Shown in pieces: positions 35,581-44,783 of a stretch of 64,000 bases of DNA. The notes under the pieces are model-generated. The model worked only from the letters and a program-made list of their open reading frames with translations. It did no database searches and had not been told where the DNA came from. The number at the start of each line of letters is the position of its first letter. Position 1 is the stretch's first letter. Made by a program: the position numbers and the translations under genes. Source of the stretch: Desulfotalea sp. (lineage in GTDB: Bacteria; Desulfobacterota; Desulfobulbia; Desulfobulbales; Desulfocapsaceae); NCBI GenBank assembly GCA_002733995.1, contig NVXR01000033.1, forward strand, positions 62,001-126,000, read 5' to 3'.

Positions 35581-36585
35581 ATGGCTGTTAAAACGGCATC
35601 TGTCCTGGCGTTTGAAAAGAAACTGGCAAACTCCGATGCTTTGTTACATTGTGGAAACTGGGAAGATCGTGACAATGGCTCGTCTTGGGAGCCCATCACA
35701 ATTCGAAGTAAAGATGTACGGGGTACAATTTCGCACAGGTTGAAATCGAACACTCAAAGAGACCCGGCTAAACTCGATGCGGAAATTCAAAAGGCAAATC
35801 TTCAACGGGTTGATGTTGCCGATCTTCCTTTTGCAACAGATACCTTGAAAATGAGCTATACCTTGAGAGTTCTTGGGGGGGTGGAACAGCCATCGGCCTG
35901 TAATGATCAGGAGTATCAGATAGCGCTTGGGGAGGCTATCAATGAATATATCGCAATACATAAGTTTCAGGAGTTAGGCCGCAGATATGCTGCCAATATT
36001 GCAAATGGGCGGTTTTTATGGCGTAATCGTATCGGTGCCGAACAACTTGAAGTGCGGGTAAGGTCTGCAGAGCAAGAATGGGTGTTTGATTGCAATGCCT
36101 TCAACCTTCGGTCTTTTGGAAACAATTCAGGACGTTTTGCGGAGTTGGCAGAGGAGGTCACGTCCGGTCTATTGGGTGAGAAGTATGTGTTTTTGCAGAT
36201 AGAGGCATTTGCTCGTCTTGGAGCCGGTCAGGAGGTTTTTCCTTCACAGGAACTGATTCTTGGTTCGAGTCGGGATAATAAAAAAAGTAAAACCCTGTAT
36301 CAGGTTGCTGGTGTGGCCGCCCTCCATTCCCAGAAGATAGGCAATGCCTTAAGGACTATCGATACCTGGTATCCCGGGGCAGAAGAATTAGGTCCGATTG
36401 CTGTTGAACCCTATGGCTCGGTAACAAGTAGGGGCAAAGCCTATCGGCAGCCAAAAGAAAAACTCGATTTTTATACACTTCTGGATGGTTGGGTTATTAG
36501 AGGGAAGTTACCGGCGGTGGAGCAGCAACACTATGTGATGGCAACGTTGATACGTGGTGGTGTTTTTGGCGAAAAAGCAGAATAA
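35581..36585 (+). CDS. csy3: CRISPR Cascade backbone Csy3 (Cas7f)
   Basis: Six copies of this subunit coat the spacer part of the crRNA. Signatures: [100 protein letters not shown] and [18 protein letters not shown], near-identical to known Csy3 at these points. 334 residues, full length with no frame damage. GAGGAGG precedes the ATG. csy4 follows after 12 bases. Confidence 0.96.
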   Translation: MAVKTASVLAFEKKLANSDALLHCGNWEDRDNGSSWEPITIRSKDVRGTISHRLKSNTQRDPAKLDAEIQKANLQRVDVADLPFATDTLKMSYTLRVLGGVEQPSACNDQEYQIALGEAINEYIAIHKFQELGRRYAANIANGRFLWRNRIGAEQLEVRVRSAEQEWVFDCNAFNLRSFGNNSGRFAELAEEVTSGLLGEKYVFLQIEAFARLGAGQEVFPSQELILGSSRDNKKSKTLYQVAGVAALHSQKIGNALRTIDTWYPGAEELGPIAVEPYGSVTSRGKAYRQPKEKLDFYTLLDGWVIRGKLPAVEQQHYVMATLIRGGVFGEKAE

Positions 36586-36597
36586 AGGTGGCAATGA

Positions 36598-37158
36598 ATG
36601 GATCATTATTTTGAAGTACGTCTGCTTCTTGACCCGGAGTTTCGTGAGTCAACCCTGATGAACGTTGTGTTTAGTAAATTACATCGGGCTCTTGTTGAGC
36701 AAAGGAATGGTTGTGTCGGTGTGAGCTTCCCGCATTCAAGAAAAACATTGGGAGATATCCTGCGGTTACATGGCAATGATGATGACCTGATGCAGTTAGC
36801 AGGCATGAAATGGTTGACTGTTTTAACTGATTATACGCACATCTCAGCGGTTCTACCTGTACCTGCGGAGCACCGGTATTGTGTGGTGAGAAGAGTGCAG
36901 TCTAAAAGTAATATAGAAAGACTCTACAGGCGTTCAGTAAAAAAAGGCTGGCTTACAAAGGTGGACGCAGAGATAAAAAAAAGAGAAATTAATAACAAAG
37001 AGTATAATTTAAAATACCCATTCGTCTCTATAAAAAGCAGCTCCACTGGCCAGATGTTTAAGTTGTTTATTCAACAGGGGGAGGTGGTAGAGATGCCCCA
37101 GGCTGGATCGTTTTCGGCATACGGCTTGAGTGCGAAGGCTACTGTTCCATGGTTCTAA
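36598..37158 (+). CDS. csy4: CRISPR RNA-processing endonuclease Csy4 (Cas6f)
   Basis: Cuts the repeat hairpin and stays bound to the crRNA 3' end. MDHYFEVRLLLDPEFRESTL begins like other Cas6f; the catalytic His is in KLHRAL (about residue 29) and the catalytic Ser in SSSTGQMF; the C-terminus YGLSAKATVPWF is the family ending. RVQSKSNIERLYRRSVKKG carries the arginine helix that grips the repeat stem. 186 residues, intact. The array begins 130 bases downstream on the same strand. Confidence 0.95.
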   Translation: MDHYFEVRLLLDPEFRESTLMNVVFSKLHRALVEQRNGCVGVSFPHSRKTLGDILRLHGNDDDLMQLAGMKWLTVLTDYTHISAVLPVPAEHRYCVVRRVQSKSNIERLYRRSVKKGWLTKVDAEIKKREINNKEYNLKYPFVSIKSSSTGQMFKLFIQQGEVVEMPQAGSFSAYGLSAKATVPWF

Positions 37159-37287
37159 AGCGTTTGTTTTGTTTTTTAAAGAGCGTAAGGTGTTGATATG
37201 CGGTATAAATGGTGGTGTCCAGGTGGGCTGTGTCGTTTAGTTAACGGGGAGCCCTAGGGAAATAGAGTGAATTGATTGTTGAGGATA
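37159..37287 (+). promoter_or_regulatory. Possible leader of the CRISPR array
   Basis: About 130 bases between csy4 and the first repeat, starting with a T-rich run and holding TATAAA near 37203. Position and length suit a leader, but I cannot show an IHF site or promoter with confidence. Confidence 0.3.
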
Positions 37288-37432
37288 TTTAACTGCCGCG
37301 CAGGCAGCTTAGAAATACTATTGAAGAAATGGTTCGTTTGGGTGCTCACTGCCGTACAGGCAGCTTAGAAACAGGATCGTAGCGATTATTTTGTTTCGTT
37401 AAATGTTCACTGCCGTACAGGCAGCTTAAGAA
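37288..37432 (+). CRISPR. Three-repeat type I-F array, degenerate
   Basis: Repeats of the I-F form GTTCACTGCCGTACAGGCAG + CTTAGAAA at 37288-37315 (four mismatches), 37344-37371 (one mismatch) and 37405-37432 (3' end altered by an inserted A). The CTGCC...GGCAG stem recognised by Cas6f is intact in all three. Spacers are 28 bp (37316-37343) and 33 bp (37372-37404), not the uniform 32 of an active I-F array, so core spacing is 56 then 61 bases. Array direction is the same as csy4. Confidence 0.88.
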
Positions 37433-37446
37433 GAATACATGTCAAC

Positions 37447-37464
37447 TATTTAGGTGCCTAAATA
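37447..37464. terminator. Short palindrome after the CRISPR array
   Basis: TATTTAGG-TG-CCTAAATA is a perfect 8-bp inverted repeat just beyond the last repeat; it may end array transcription or the minus-strand transglutaminase transcript. Confidence 0.3.
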
Positions 37465-37535
37465 AGACGCCCAAAGGCTGGTGAGCAGACGTTGTGTTGT
37501 GGTCTCTGTCCTAGTTACCAATACTTTACATTAGC

Positions 37536-38219
37536 TCAGGGTGTCTCTTCTGCAGCTTCCTTGTGGAAATCACCGGTGGACTGGGCGCTACCAAGTTTTT
37601 CAAACATCTGAGGATAATGATGCTGATAGGAAGAAAACATTTCTGCAAAAGGCAGATCGGTAAAACTTCCATGCTCGCGCAAGTATTCCATATGTTTTTC
37701 ATCGTCTTCGTTCAGCTCATGAAAGATAGAATCGTTTAGACCATCAAACTCGAGTGGCTTAACTTTAAAGCGATGACATAACGAGAGATTGAATGCTGGG
37801 GTCGCCTTGACCCATTTGCCGTTAAGCATAAACTCCGTATAGCCATGATAGTAAAAAATATCGCTTTTCATCACCTCTCGTAAACGGCTGGTTGACAGGT
37901 GATTGCGTACGTCGGAAAAGCCCAGCCGTGAAGGGATGTTTTGTTGTCGGCCCAGCGCGGTAAGGGCGATAGCCTTGGCCACGCAGTAGCCTGTTCCTTT
38001 GGCGAGAACGCTACTGGCTTTGAACGTTTCACGAGCAGGGCTGATGTCATACGGATCATAACGTATCTCATCCCGCACAGCGTAGTAGAGGCTGATGGCC
38101 TTTTCTAATGGACTCTTTTTCCCCTTACAGACTCGATGGGCGAAATCTTCCACAACAGAACTTGTAGAATCAAGAAAATATGTGGCTGTAAGATATTTGG
38201 AGTCTTCGTTATTACTCAT
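37536..38219 (-). CDS. Transglutaminase-like cysteine peptidase family protein
   Basis: Soluble protein with the transglutaminase-core fold. LAKGTGYCVAKAIALTALGR carries the nucleophile Cys, YYHGYTEFMLNGKWVKATPA gives the His and the following strand. Length 227, no signal peptide, so cytoplasmic. AAGGTG lies seven bases before the ATG. Bacterial members are mostly peptidases or hydrolases rather than cross-linkers. Its position between the array and a sirtuin gene may be chance. Confidence 0.8.
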   Translation of the reverse strand: MSNNEDSKYLTATYFLDSTSSVVEDFAHRVCKGKKSPLEKAISLYYAVRDEIRYDPYDISPARETFKASSVLAKGTGYCVAKAIALTALGRQQNIPSRLGFSDVRNHLSTSRLREVMKSDIFYYHGYTEFMLNGKWVKATPAFNLSLCHRFKVKPLEFDGLNDSIFHELNEDDEKHMEYLREHGSFTDLPFAEMFSSYQHHYPQMFEKLGSAQSTGDFHKEAAEETP

Positions 38220-38306
38220 GAAAGCACCTTTGTAGCTAAGGGCATTAGTCCAGTTGAGCCCGCATTCTTTTTGTCGAAAATAAGATACCAGGGTAAACGA
38301 TATTTG

Positions 38307-38984
38307 CTAGGGCAGCAGTTTCGAGAAGTAATCAGTGACTGACACCGTGGCGGGGCCGATAATCTGTTCGTGGAACCGGGATGACGCTGCACTGGTTTCA
38401 AGGTTGATTTCCACTGTGTGGGAGCAGGTATTCATGGCAAGTTCTACAAATCCTGCAGCAGGGTAGACATGGCCTGAAGTTCCAATGGCTACGAAGAGAT
38501 CACACTGCTCAATAGCCCTGTAAATACGCTCCATCTCAAGGGGCATTTCCCCAAACCAAACAATGTGTGGACGCCAGTCTGTGCCTGTGAGGTCTTGCTG
38601 ACATTCTCTTATCTTGCCACTGGTGCTACATCTGGATTTTAAAAGCTCACCATGCATGTGGATAAGGTTGTGGCTGCCGGCCCGGCTGTGAAGATCATCA
38701 ATGTTTTGGGTGACGAGGAGGAATTCTCCACCGTTCTCTGTGAAGGTGTCTTCAAACTCTGCAAGAAACAGATGTGCGTCGTTCGGATGCACATCTTCCA
38801 AGAGTTGTTTGCGTCTTGCATTGTAAAATTCTTGTACAAGGGCTGGGTCTCTTTCAAATGCCTGTGGTGTTGCTACGTCTTCAACGCGGTGGCCTTCCCA
38901 CAGGCCACCTTGTCCTCGAAAGGTTCCTAATCCACTTTCAGCACTTATGCCGGCACCTGTAAGGACGACTATTTTTTTGTACAT
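38307..38984 (-). CDS. Sir2-family NAD-dependent protein deacylase (class III, CobB-like)
   Basis: Removes acyl groups from lysine using NAD+. Signatures are [19 protein letters not shown] (NAD), [18 protein letters not shown] (catalytic His) and [22 protein letters not shown] contains the Tyr-x-x-Arg pair that marks desuccinylase/demalonylase activity. The zinc module is cut down: [11 protein letters not shown] is present, but the second Cys pair expected before [10 protein letters not shown] is missing. 225 residues. GGAG precedes the ATG. Confidence 0.88.
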   Translation of the reverse strand: MYKKIVVLTGAGISAESGLGTFRGQGGLWEGHRVEDVATPQAFERDPALVQEFYNARRKQLLEDVHPNDAHLFLAEFEDTFTENGGEFLLVTQNIDDLHSRAGSHNLIHMHGELLKSRCSTSGKIRECQQDLTGTDWRPHIVWFGEMPLEMERIYRAIEQCDLFVAIGTSGHVYPAAGFVELAMNTCSHTVEINLETSAASSRFHEQIIGPATVSVTDYFSKLLP

Positions 38985-39057
38985 GGGGTCTCCATTTATC
39001 AGATCTACTCTTTGATATAATTAGTGCCTTACAGATTGTTTTCTGTCACAAAATAAG

Positions 39058-39082
39058 AGAACCTTTTTCTACAAAAGGTTCT
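39058..39082 (-). terminator. Terminator after the helicase gene
   Basis: AGAACCTTTT pairs perfectly with AAAAGGTTCT around a 5-base loop. It lies about 100 bases past the helicase stop. Confidence 0.6.
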
Positions 39083-39179
39083 TCTTCAGGCGTTTTTCTC
39101 TTTGGAAGGAAGCAACGAACAGCTCTACAATTCTCAATCAATTACCTGAAAACAATAGCACGTTCATGGGCAATGCTTG

Positions 39180-41639
39180 TTAGTCCGGATGGCATTCCAG
39201 ATAGGCAAAGGTAAGCTTGATTTCGCCAAAGCTGTATTCTTTACCCAGAGTTGCTTTAATCTCACTGAGCTTTCTGCTTTTCTTCTCTTTCACTATTTTA
39301 ACAATTGCATCAAGCTTTTCTCGGGGTACAAGGGGCTCGATATCCAATTCGCCGCAAGCAACATAGTGGGCGAGATGCCCTTCTATGGTGGAAACAGAGA
39401 GACCACGATTCTTTGCAATCTCTTGTAGTCTCACGCCTTTTTCAAATAGTTCAAGGCTTTGGCGTTTGGTATCTTTTATCTGGTTTCCCTCTTGCTCCGA
39501 GTAAGAAAGCAGGTCCTGAACTACAGGTAATTGGACATTTTCTATGTTATTTTTTTCTCTGTAGTCCCGTACCATGTCAATAACTTCCTCACCATACCTT
39601 TTTGCCAGCTGTTCTCCAATACCCTTTGTTTTTTTGAGTGCTGCGATTGAATCTGGAAGATTCACCGCAATTTGGATGATGGTTTTCAGGTGCATGACCT
39701 GGAAGGGGGTGAGATTTTGTCCCTTGGCTTTTTTGTCTCTCCAGGCTCGCAGAGTTTTGTAGAGTTTGGGATGCTCGACATCGGTTTCAGTATAGCTGAC
39801 GGATGCTGTTTTGCTTGTTTTTGTTTTGCTTGTAAGTGCCGCCTTTGAGATCGCTTTCAGGTATTTTGCGGTGTCGAATCCCTCGGCGCATGATGCCACA
39901 GCTGCCCGTTTTACGGCGGATTCTTCCATGAGATTTTTAAAGGTGTTTTTGCTCTTCTTCCGGATCTCTTTATTGTCGGTTTCAAAGGTCAGTTTACTCA
40001 GATGATCGGCGACGTGTATCTTGAGTTTTTCTTTAAAATACAGGGATGCTTTTTTCAGTCGCTCTAAAATGACAGGGTCTTCTGAAGGCAGACAATCATC
40101 GCGATAGAGACTGCGGAGCTGGGCCCCAAAGTTTGTGCCAACCGTACTGATTTCAAGGGAAATATTTTTTTGGATGTCGGCAAGATCATCTGTTCCCTTA
40201 ATACTGAGTATTTCCTGGTTACGTTGGACGAGGGAGAGGAGCCGGCCAAAGAGATTTCCAAGGGGCTGAAAATCAAAGCAGTCCAGTAACAGGTTTTGTT
40301 GGTAGCGAACTTTAGCCAGGGCGAGTTTTTCTTCCGAGGGAATGTTGTGGCCCGCCTGTTCGGTGAATTGAAGTACCGTTCTGTCTGTTTTAATAGAATT
40401 CAAGGCCAGAGGTGAACTCAAGACCATGCCTTCAAGTGTTCGGCAGCGACTCAGAGCGACGTAAACCTGTCCATGGGCAAATGATGACTGGGCGTCAATA
40501 ATTGCGTTATCAAAAGTGAGGCCCTGACTTTTGTGGATGGTGATGGCCCATGCGAGTTTTAGGGGATACTGGATAAAGGCCCCGATTTTATTCTCGCTTA
40601 CTTCCATGGTTTCCTGATCAAGTGTGTAGTCGATATTTTCCCAGGTGGCAGGTTCCACCATGATCTCGTCGTTATCGTCTTTACATTTAATCCAGATTTT
40701 CTCGCCTGAGATTCGGGTTATTTTGCCAATCTTTCCATTAAAGAAGCGTTTTTCCTGGGAGGCATCGTTGCGAATAAACATGACCTGTGCATCTACTTTA
40801 AGCTCTAGCTTGGCAGGAGTAGGGTAGGCATGTTCCGGGAAATCACCCTCAACTTCAGCAGTAAAGCTATGGGGTTGTTGGCTGAGCTGGTTCAGCCGTG
40901 TGTTGTTGATACGATCTGCACTATTGTTATGGGTGCAAAGAGTAATGTAGCCTTCAGTGCCTTTTTTTGTCTCAAAATCCTTTATGTAACGGGTGTTAAG
41001 AGAGGCAAGACTGTCTTGGTCGAGTTTGTTGTCGCGGACTTTGTTGAGCAGTGAAATAAAGTTGTTGTCCGCCTGACGATAAATATGCTGTAGTTCAACG
41101 GAGATCAGTTCTGTTTTTGCCAGGGCCTTGCTGGAAAAGAAATAGGGTGACTCGTAATAGGGCTGGAGAATGCGCCAGTCTTCATTTTTGACAACGGGTG
41201 CAAGCTGATGCAGGTCTCCTATGAGTAGGAGCTGTACCCCACCAAAGGCAAGATTTGACCTGCGGTAGCGTCGAAGTACACTGTCTATTCCGTCAAGAAG
41301 ATCAGCCCGGACCATACTGATTTCGTCTATAACTAGCAGATCGAGACTTTTGAGTATGTTTATCTTTTCTCTGTTAAACTTATGTTGTCTCGTCTGTTCG
41401 CTGCCGGGAATAAATGGACCAAAGGGCATCTGGAAAAATGAATGCAGGGTGACACCACCAGCGTTGATTGCGGCAACACCCGTTGGAGCGGTGACAACCA
41501 TTCTCTTTTCGCACGTTTTCTTGAGATTATGAAGAAAGGTGGTCTTACCAGTACCCGCTTTACCTGTTAAGAAAACATTACAGCCGGTGTCCCGTACAAA
41601 GGAGTCTCCGAGCTGCAATTCAGGGTTTGTCAGACTCAT
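39180..41639 (-). CDS. PIF1/RecD-like SF1 helicase with C-terminal HRDC and helix-turn-helix domains
   Basis: DNA helicase of the PIF1 branch. Walker A NVFLTGKAGTGKTTFLHNL, motif II LLVIDEISMVRADLLD, motif III LLIGDLHQLAPV, and the late motifs AITIHKSQGLTFDNAI and VYVALSRCRTLEG are all present, so it should be active. About residues 640-715 look like an HRDC domain (LRAWRDKKAKGQNLTPFQVM, KGIGEQLAKRYGE), and the last 70 residues like the HTH_40 helix-turn-helix found at the end of RecQ-type helicases (GVRLQEIAKNRGLSVSTIEG). Overlaps the upstream UPF0149 gene by four bases. Confidence 0.88.
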   Translation of the reverse strand: MSLTNPELQLGDSFVRDTGCNVFLTGKAGTGKTTFLHNLKKTCEKRMVVTAPTGVAAINAGGVTLHSFFQMPFGPFIPGSEQTRQHKFNREKINILKSLDLLVIDEISMVRADLLDGIDSVLRRYRRSNLAFGGVQLLLIGDLHQLAPVVKNEDWRILQPYYESPYFFSSKALAKTELISVELQHIYRQADNNFISLLNKVRDNKLDQDSLASLNTRYIKDFETKKGTEGYITLCTHNNSADRINNTRLNQLSQQPHSFTAEVEGDFPEHAYPTPAKLELKVDAQVMFIRNDASQEKRFFNGKIGKITRISGEKIWIKCKDDNDEIMVEPATWENIDYTLDQETMEVSENKIGAFIQYPLKLAWAITIHKSQGLTFDNAIIDAQSSFAHGQVYVALSRCRTLEGMVLSSPLALNSIKTDRTVLQFTEQAGHNIPSEEKLALAKVRYQQNLLLDCFDFQPLGNLFGRLLSLVQRNQEILSIKGTDDLADIQKNISLEISTVGTNFGAQLRSLYRDDCLPSEDPVILERLKKASLYFKEKLKIHVADHLSKLTFETDNKEIRKKSKNTFKNLMEESAVKRAAVASCAEGFDTAKYLKAISKAALTSKTKTSKTASVSYTETDVEHPKLYKTLRAWRDKKAKGQNLTPFQVMHLKTIIQIAVNLPDSIAALKKTKGIGEQLAKRYGEEVIDMVRDYREKNNIENVQLPVVQDLLSYSEQEGNQIKDTKRQSLELFEKGVRLQEIAKNRGLSVSTIEGHLAHYVACGELDIEPLVPREKLDAIVKIVKEKKSRKLSEIKATLGKEYSFGEIKLTFAYLECHPD

Positions 41640-42352
41640 TTTTTTTGCCCGAAATTCACTTTAATAACATTCGATTTCTTCATTTTTCCTGGTTTTTTGT
41701 CCGAGTTGCTTTTAGTCAGGATTTTTTCAACGATTCTAGCGTAATTCTGTATTGTTTCAACGGCTAGAGGGAGTGAGGCGAAGAGGAACATCTGGACTTG
41801 CATCTCTCTGTCGTCGTAGGAGTTATCCTCATTAGGAAAAACTTCCTTAAAGGTTTCCTGGGGCATATTCTCGAAAAAATCCATCACCTCTTCAGGGTCT
41901 ACGAGGCCCTGGACGGTCATGAGGCTATGGTAGAGCTGTTGGGTGAGCTGCTTGGGAATGCCCTCGTATTCCTCAGGATCCCATATATGATCACAGAGAG
42001 CAAGAGCTTCTTCAAAACCGGAAACCCAGGCGTATAAAACTTCAATTGTTTCAGTATCCAGCTCCTCTAAGTTGAAAGGAAAATGCAATTTTCCTTCTTC
42101 GAATTTTACACTGAGCCTATTATACACTTGGGTAAGACAGGTGTTCATGTTCTTAATCTTATTCTGGGGCGTCGGGAAGGGGGGCTCATCGCCAAAGATG
42201 ACAGGTATCCACGTGTTGGGGGGGAGCTTCTCGGGGGTCATAGCGAGACCAAAAAGATAGCCTTTTAACTCCTCGTAGGTGAATGTTGCGTCGGGGTTTG
42301 GGGCGAGTGCGAGGTAGCTTTGTAATGAGGTCGACTCTTGTTTTGTAAACAT
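41636..42352 (-). CDS. UPF0149/YecA-family protein
   Basis: UPF0149 fold: TFTYEELKGYLFGLAMTPE and LYAWVSGFEEALAL are the recognisable segments. No SEC-C zinc motif is seen at the C-terminus, which instead is basic (KKPGKMKKSNVIKVNFGQKK). The frame opens with a GTG at 42406 that lies inside a dispersed repeat; ATG 42352 is the better start. Its stop overlaps the helicase start (ATGA-like), so the two are coupled, and may work together. Function of the family is not known. Confidence 0.72.
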   Translation of the reverse strand: MFTKQESTSLQSYLALAPNPDATFTYEELKGYLFGLAMTPEKLPPNTWIPVIFGDEPPFPTPQNKIKNMNTCLTQVYNRLSVKFEEGKLHFPFNLEELDTETIEVLYAWVSGFEEALALCDHIWDPEEYEGIPKQLTQQLYHSLMTVQGLVDPEEVMDFFENMPQETFKEVFPNEDNSYDDREMQVQMFLFASLPLAVETIQNYARIVEKILTKSNSDKKPGKMKKSNVIKVNFGQKK

Positions 42353-42387
42353 TTCTTCAGAAATCCTGTTAATAATGAAAGTTAGTT

Positions 42388-42540
42388 GTAACGATTCAGG
42401 CGACACTCCAATGTCGTTGCACTACCGTCTTGTAACTGTCCTGTAGAGGTAGCGGCTTCGTTCACTTGGGTTTTCGAAGCATACGAGTACTCTTGACGAA
42501 GTCCATAGCGGGCGTAGTTGGAGTGGTGCTGAATCGTTAC
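42388..42540. repeat. Dispersed repeat, copy 3: a 109-bp copy plus a 44-bp inverted end
   Basis: 42432-42540 runs GTAACTGTCC to GGTGCTGAATCGTTAC, the standard form. Immediately left, 42388-42431 is the inverted right end of a second copy (GTAACGATTCAGGCGACACTCC). The outer 12 bases GTAACGATTCAG are therefore perfect inverted repeats. No flanking duplication was found. Confidence 0.75.
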
Positions 42541-42875
42541 AGCAATAGTCAAAAATAAGTTCAAAAGAAAGGTAAATTTACTCTTAGAGGTAAACTGATA
42601 TTCCTTAGAAAATGAGTTCTGATATATACTGATCCTGTGGCCTGTTTTGTAATGTATCTGAAATCATAACGAAAACCCTGGTAGAACTGTTGTCTCAGCA
42701 GATATACCTGTAAATATTGAAGCTTTAGATGCGGTTACGTCTGTGTTGCTAATAAATTGAAGATTACATAGTATATGTAAGATAATTATCCAGGTTGACC
42801 GGCATTTCTGCAGGGACAGTTGCACATACGTTGAATCCGAAGAGTGATGTTTCATTCTAGACAGGGAGTACAGCT

Positions 42876-44765
42876 ATGCACGAGTCAGGGTATTGGGCGG
42901 ACAACTACCAGAGAAACAGACTGTCGGTGGAGGATGCCATCGCAAAAATACAATCTGGACAGCGGGTTTTTATTGGCTCCTCCTGTGGCGAGCCCCAGCA
43001 TCTGGTCAAAGGTCTTGCCGATGCTAGCAGGACCTTTACTGATCTTGAAATTGTGAGGATGTTCAGTGGAGAGTCGACCTCTTTGTCGAAGATCGCTGAA
43101 AAATCTAAGTCCCAAAACCTCAACATTCGTTCTTTTTATCTTGGCTCTGCCAATTCAAAAAGTTTTAAGGGTGATCTGCGTTTTATCACCCCTGTTAACC
43201 TTTCTGCTGTACATAAACTGATAAGATCAAGGCTTTTGCCCATTCAGGTGGCTCTTATTCAGGTTAGTCCGCCGGATGATTTTGGCTGGATGAGTCTGGG
43301 GATATCTGTTGATGTAACAGGCTCGGCTGCGGAGGCTGCGGATATCGTGATTGCCCAGGTAAATCAAAAGATGCCGAGGGTTCAGGGAAGAAGTTCTATC
43401 CATGTCAACGATATCGATTATTTTGTGGAGCACGATGAGAATTTAATTGAAATCGGCAGTTACCCCGATGTGGAATCTGCCGGCATGATTGCTCGCTATG
43501 TCTCACGACTGGTGGATGATGGCTCAACCATGCAGATGTCTCTTGGTGCCACTTCAGCTGCAAATATTCTGGCGCTTCTTGAAAAAAATGATTTGGGTAT
43601 TCATACCCAGTACGTGACCAATACCATCATGAAACTCATGGCCATGGGGGTAGTGACCAACAAGTTAAAAGGTTTTAACGATGGTAAGATTATTTGTAGT
43701 AATGCCATAGGTGATCAGGATTTGTACGATCTCCTCGACTATAATTCCGTTGTGGAGTTTCACCCGTCCCATTACGTTAATGATCCGCGTAAAATTGCTA
43801 GAAATAACAAAATGGTGGCGATGAACATCGGACGCGAGATTGATCTTACAGGGCAAGTGACGGCGGACGCCTTGGCGTTCAACAACTTTTCAGGGGTCAC
43901 GGGGATGCTGGACTTTTTCCGTGGAGCGTCGATGTCAAATGAAGGGAAGTCTATTCTCATGCTTACGGCGACAAAAGACGACAACAAAGAAAGCAGGATA
44001 GTGCCAATACTGCAAAACAGTGCGGTGGTGGTACCTCGCAGTGAGGTGCAGTATGTTGTCACTGAGTTTGGCTCGGTCAATCTTTTTGGTAAGTCTATTC
44101 AGGAGAGAGCAACAGCGCTTATCTCCATCTCCCATCCGGATTTCAGGGATTGGCTTTTTGATGAGGCGAAAAAACTGGGGCTCCTTGGTCCGGAACGAAT
44201 TCTGCGAGAAGAAATTCATTCCATCTATCCCTTAGGTCTTGAGGAAAATAGGATGATTGATGGGCAGAAAATCACATTTCGGGCGGTAAAACCAACGGAT
44301 GAGCGGTCTCTTCAGGAGCACTATTACGGGCTTGATAAAAACGACGTAATCTCACGGTTTTTCCATGAAAAAACGAGTTTTATACATAAGCAGATCGAGC
44401 GAACCTATATCATCGATTATCATAAGGATCTCACCCTTGTGGTGGTGGAGGGTCTGCAGGGATTTGAGAAGATTCTTGCCGTTGGTGAGTATTACCTCAA
44501 CCCTGAAACCGGCCTCGCGGAGATTGCTTTCTCTGTGGATAAAGAGTGGCAGGGGAAGGGGCTTTCTTCCATCATCATAAAAAAACTGGCGGAAGCAGCA
44601 AAAAACAATGATATTAAAGGGCTGACAGCCTATACCTCAATAGAAAATAAACGGATGGTAAAGCTCTTTAATACCCTTGATTATAAGGTTAAAAATAAGT
44701 TTGAAAACGATATGATTTATCTGGAGGCCCTGTTTGATACAAAGCCTCCAGTTGCAAAGCTATAG
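42876..44765 (+). CDS. Acetyl-CoA hydrolase/CoA transferase fused to a GNAT acetyltransferase domain
   Basis: Residues about 1-450 are a class I CoA transferase of the acetyl-CoA hydrolase/4-hydroxybutyrate CoA transferase group (RVFIGSSCGEPQHLVKGL, DVTGSAAEAADIVIAQVN, YVVTEFGSVNLFGKSIQERA, which holds the catalytic Glu). Residues about 465-615 are a GNAT fold (FRAVKPTDERSLQEHYYG, GLAEIAFSVDKEWQGKGLSS). The chain is one open frame with AGGGAG before the ATG. It could pair CoA transfer with acetylation of a lysine, or use the GNAT domain only as a CoA sensor. Confidence 0.9.
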   Translation: MHESGYWADNYQRNRLSVEDAIAKIQSGQRVFIGSSCGEPQHLVKGLADASRTFTDLEIVRMFSGESTSLSKIAEKSKSQNLNIRSFYLGSANSKSFKGDLRFITPVNLSAVHKLIRSRLLPIQVALIQVSPPDDFGWMSLGISVDVTGSAAEAADIVIAQVNQKMPRVQGRSSIHVNDIDYFVEHDENLIEIGSYPDVESAGMIARYVSRLVDDGSTMQMSLGATSAANILALLEKNDLGIHTQYVTNTIMKLMAMGVVTNKLKGFNDGKIICSNAIGDQDLYDLLDYNSVVEFHPSHYVNDPRKIARNNKMVAMNIGREIDLTGQVTADALAFNNFSGVTGMLDFFRGASMSNEGKSILMLTATKDDNKESRIVPILQNSAVVVPRSEVQYVVTEFGSVNLFGKSIQERATALISISHPDFRDWLFDEAKKLGLLGPERILREEIHSIYPLGLEENRMIDGQKITFRAVKPTDERSLQEHYYGLDKNDVISRFFHEKTSFIHKQIERTYIIDYHKDLTLVVVEGLQGFEKILAVGEYYLNPETGLAEIAFSVDKEWQGKGLSSIIIKKLAEAAKNNDIKGLTAYTSIENKRMVKLFNTLDYKVKNKFENDMIYLEALFDTKPPVAKL

Positions 44766-44783
44766 CTGGGGTGTACGCAGCCT

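Noticed and set aside
33088..37432. Tn7-like CRISPR-associated transposon (I-F3)
   Set aside because: No tniQ, tnsA-C or transposase is present, csy1 and csy2 are separate genes, and no left or right end is seen.
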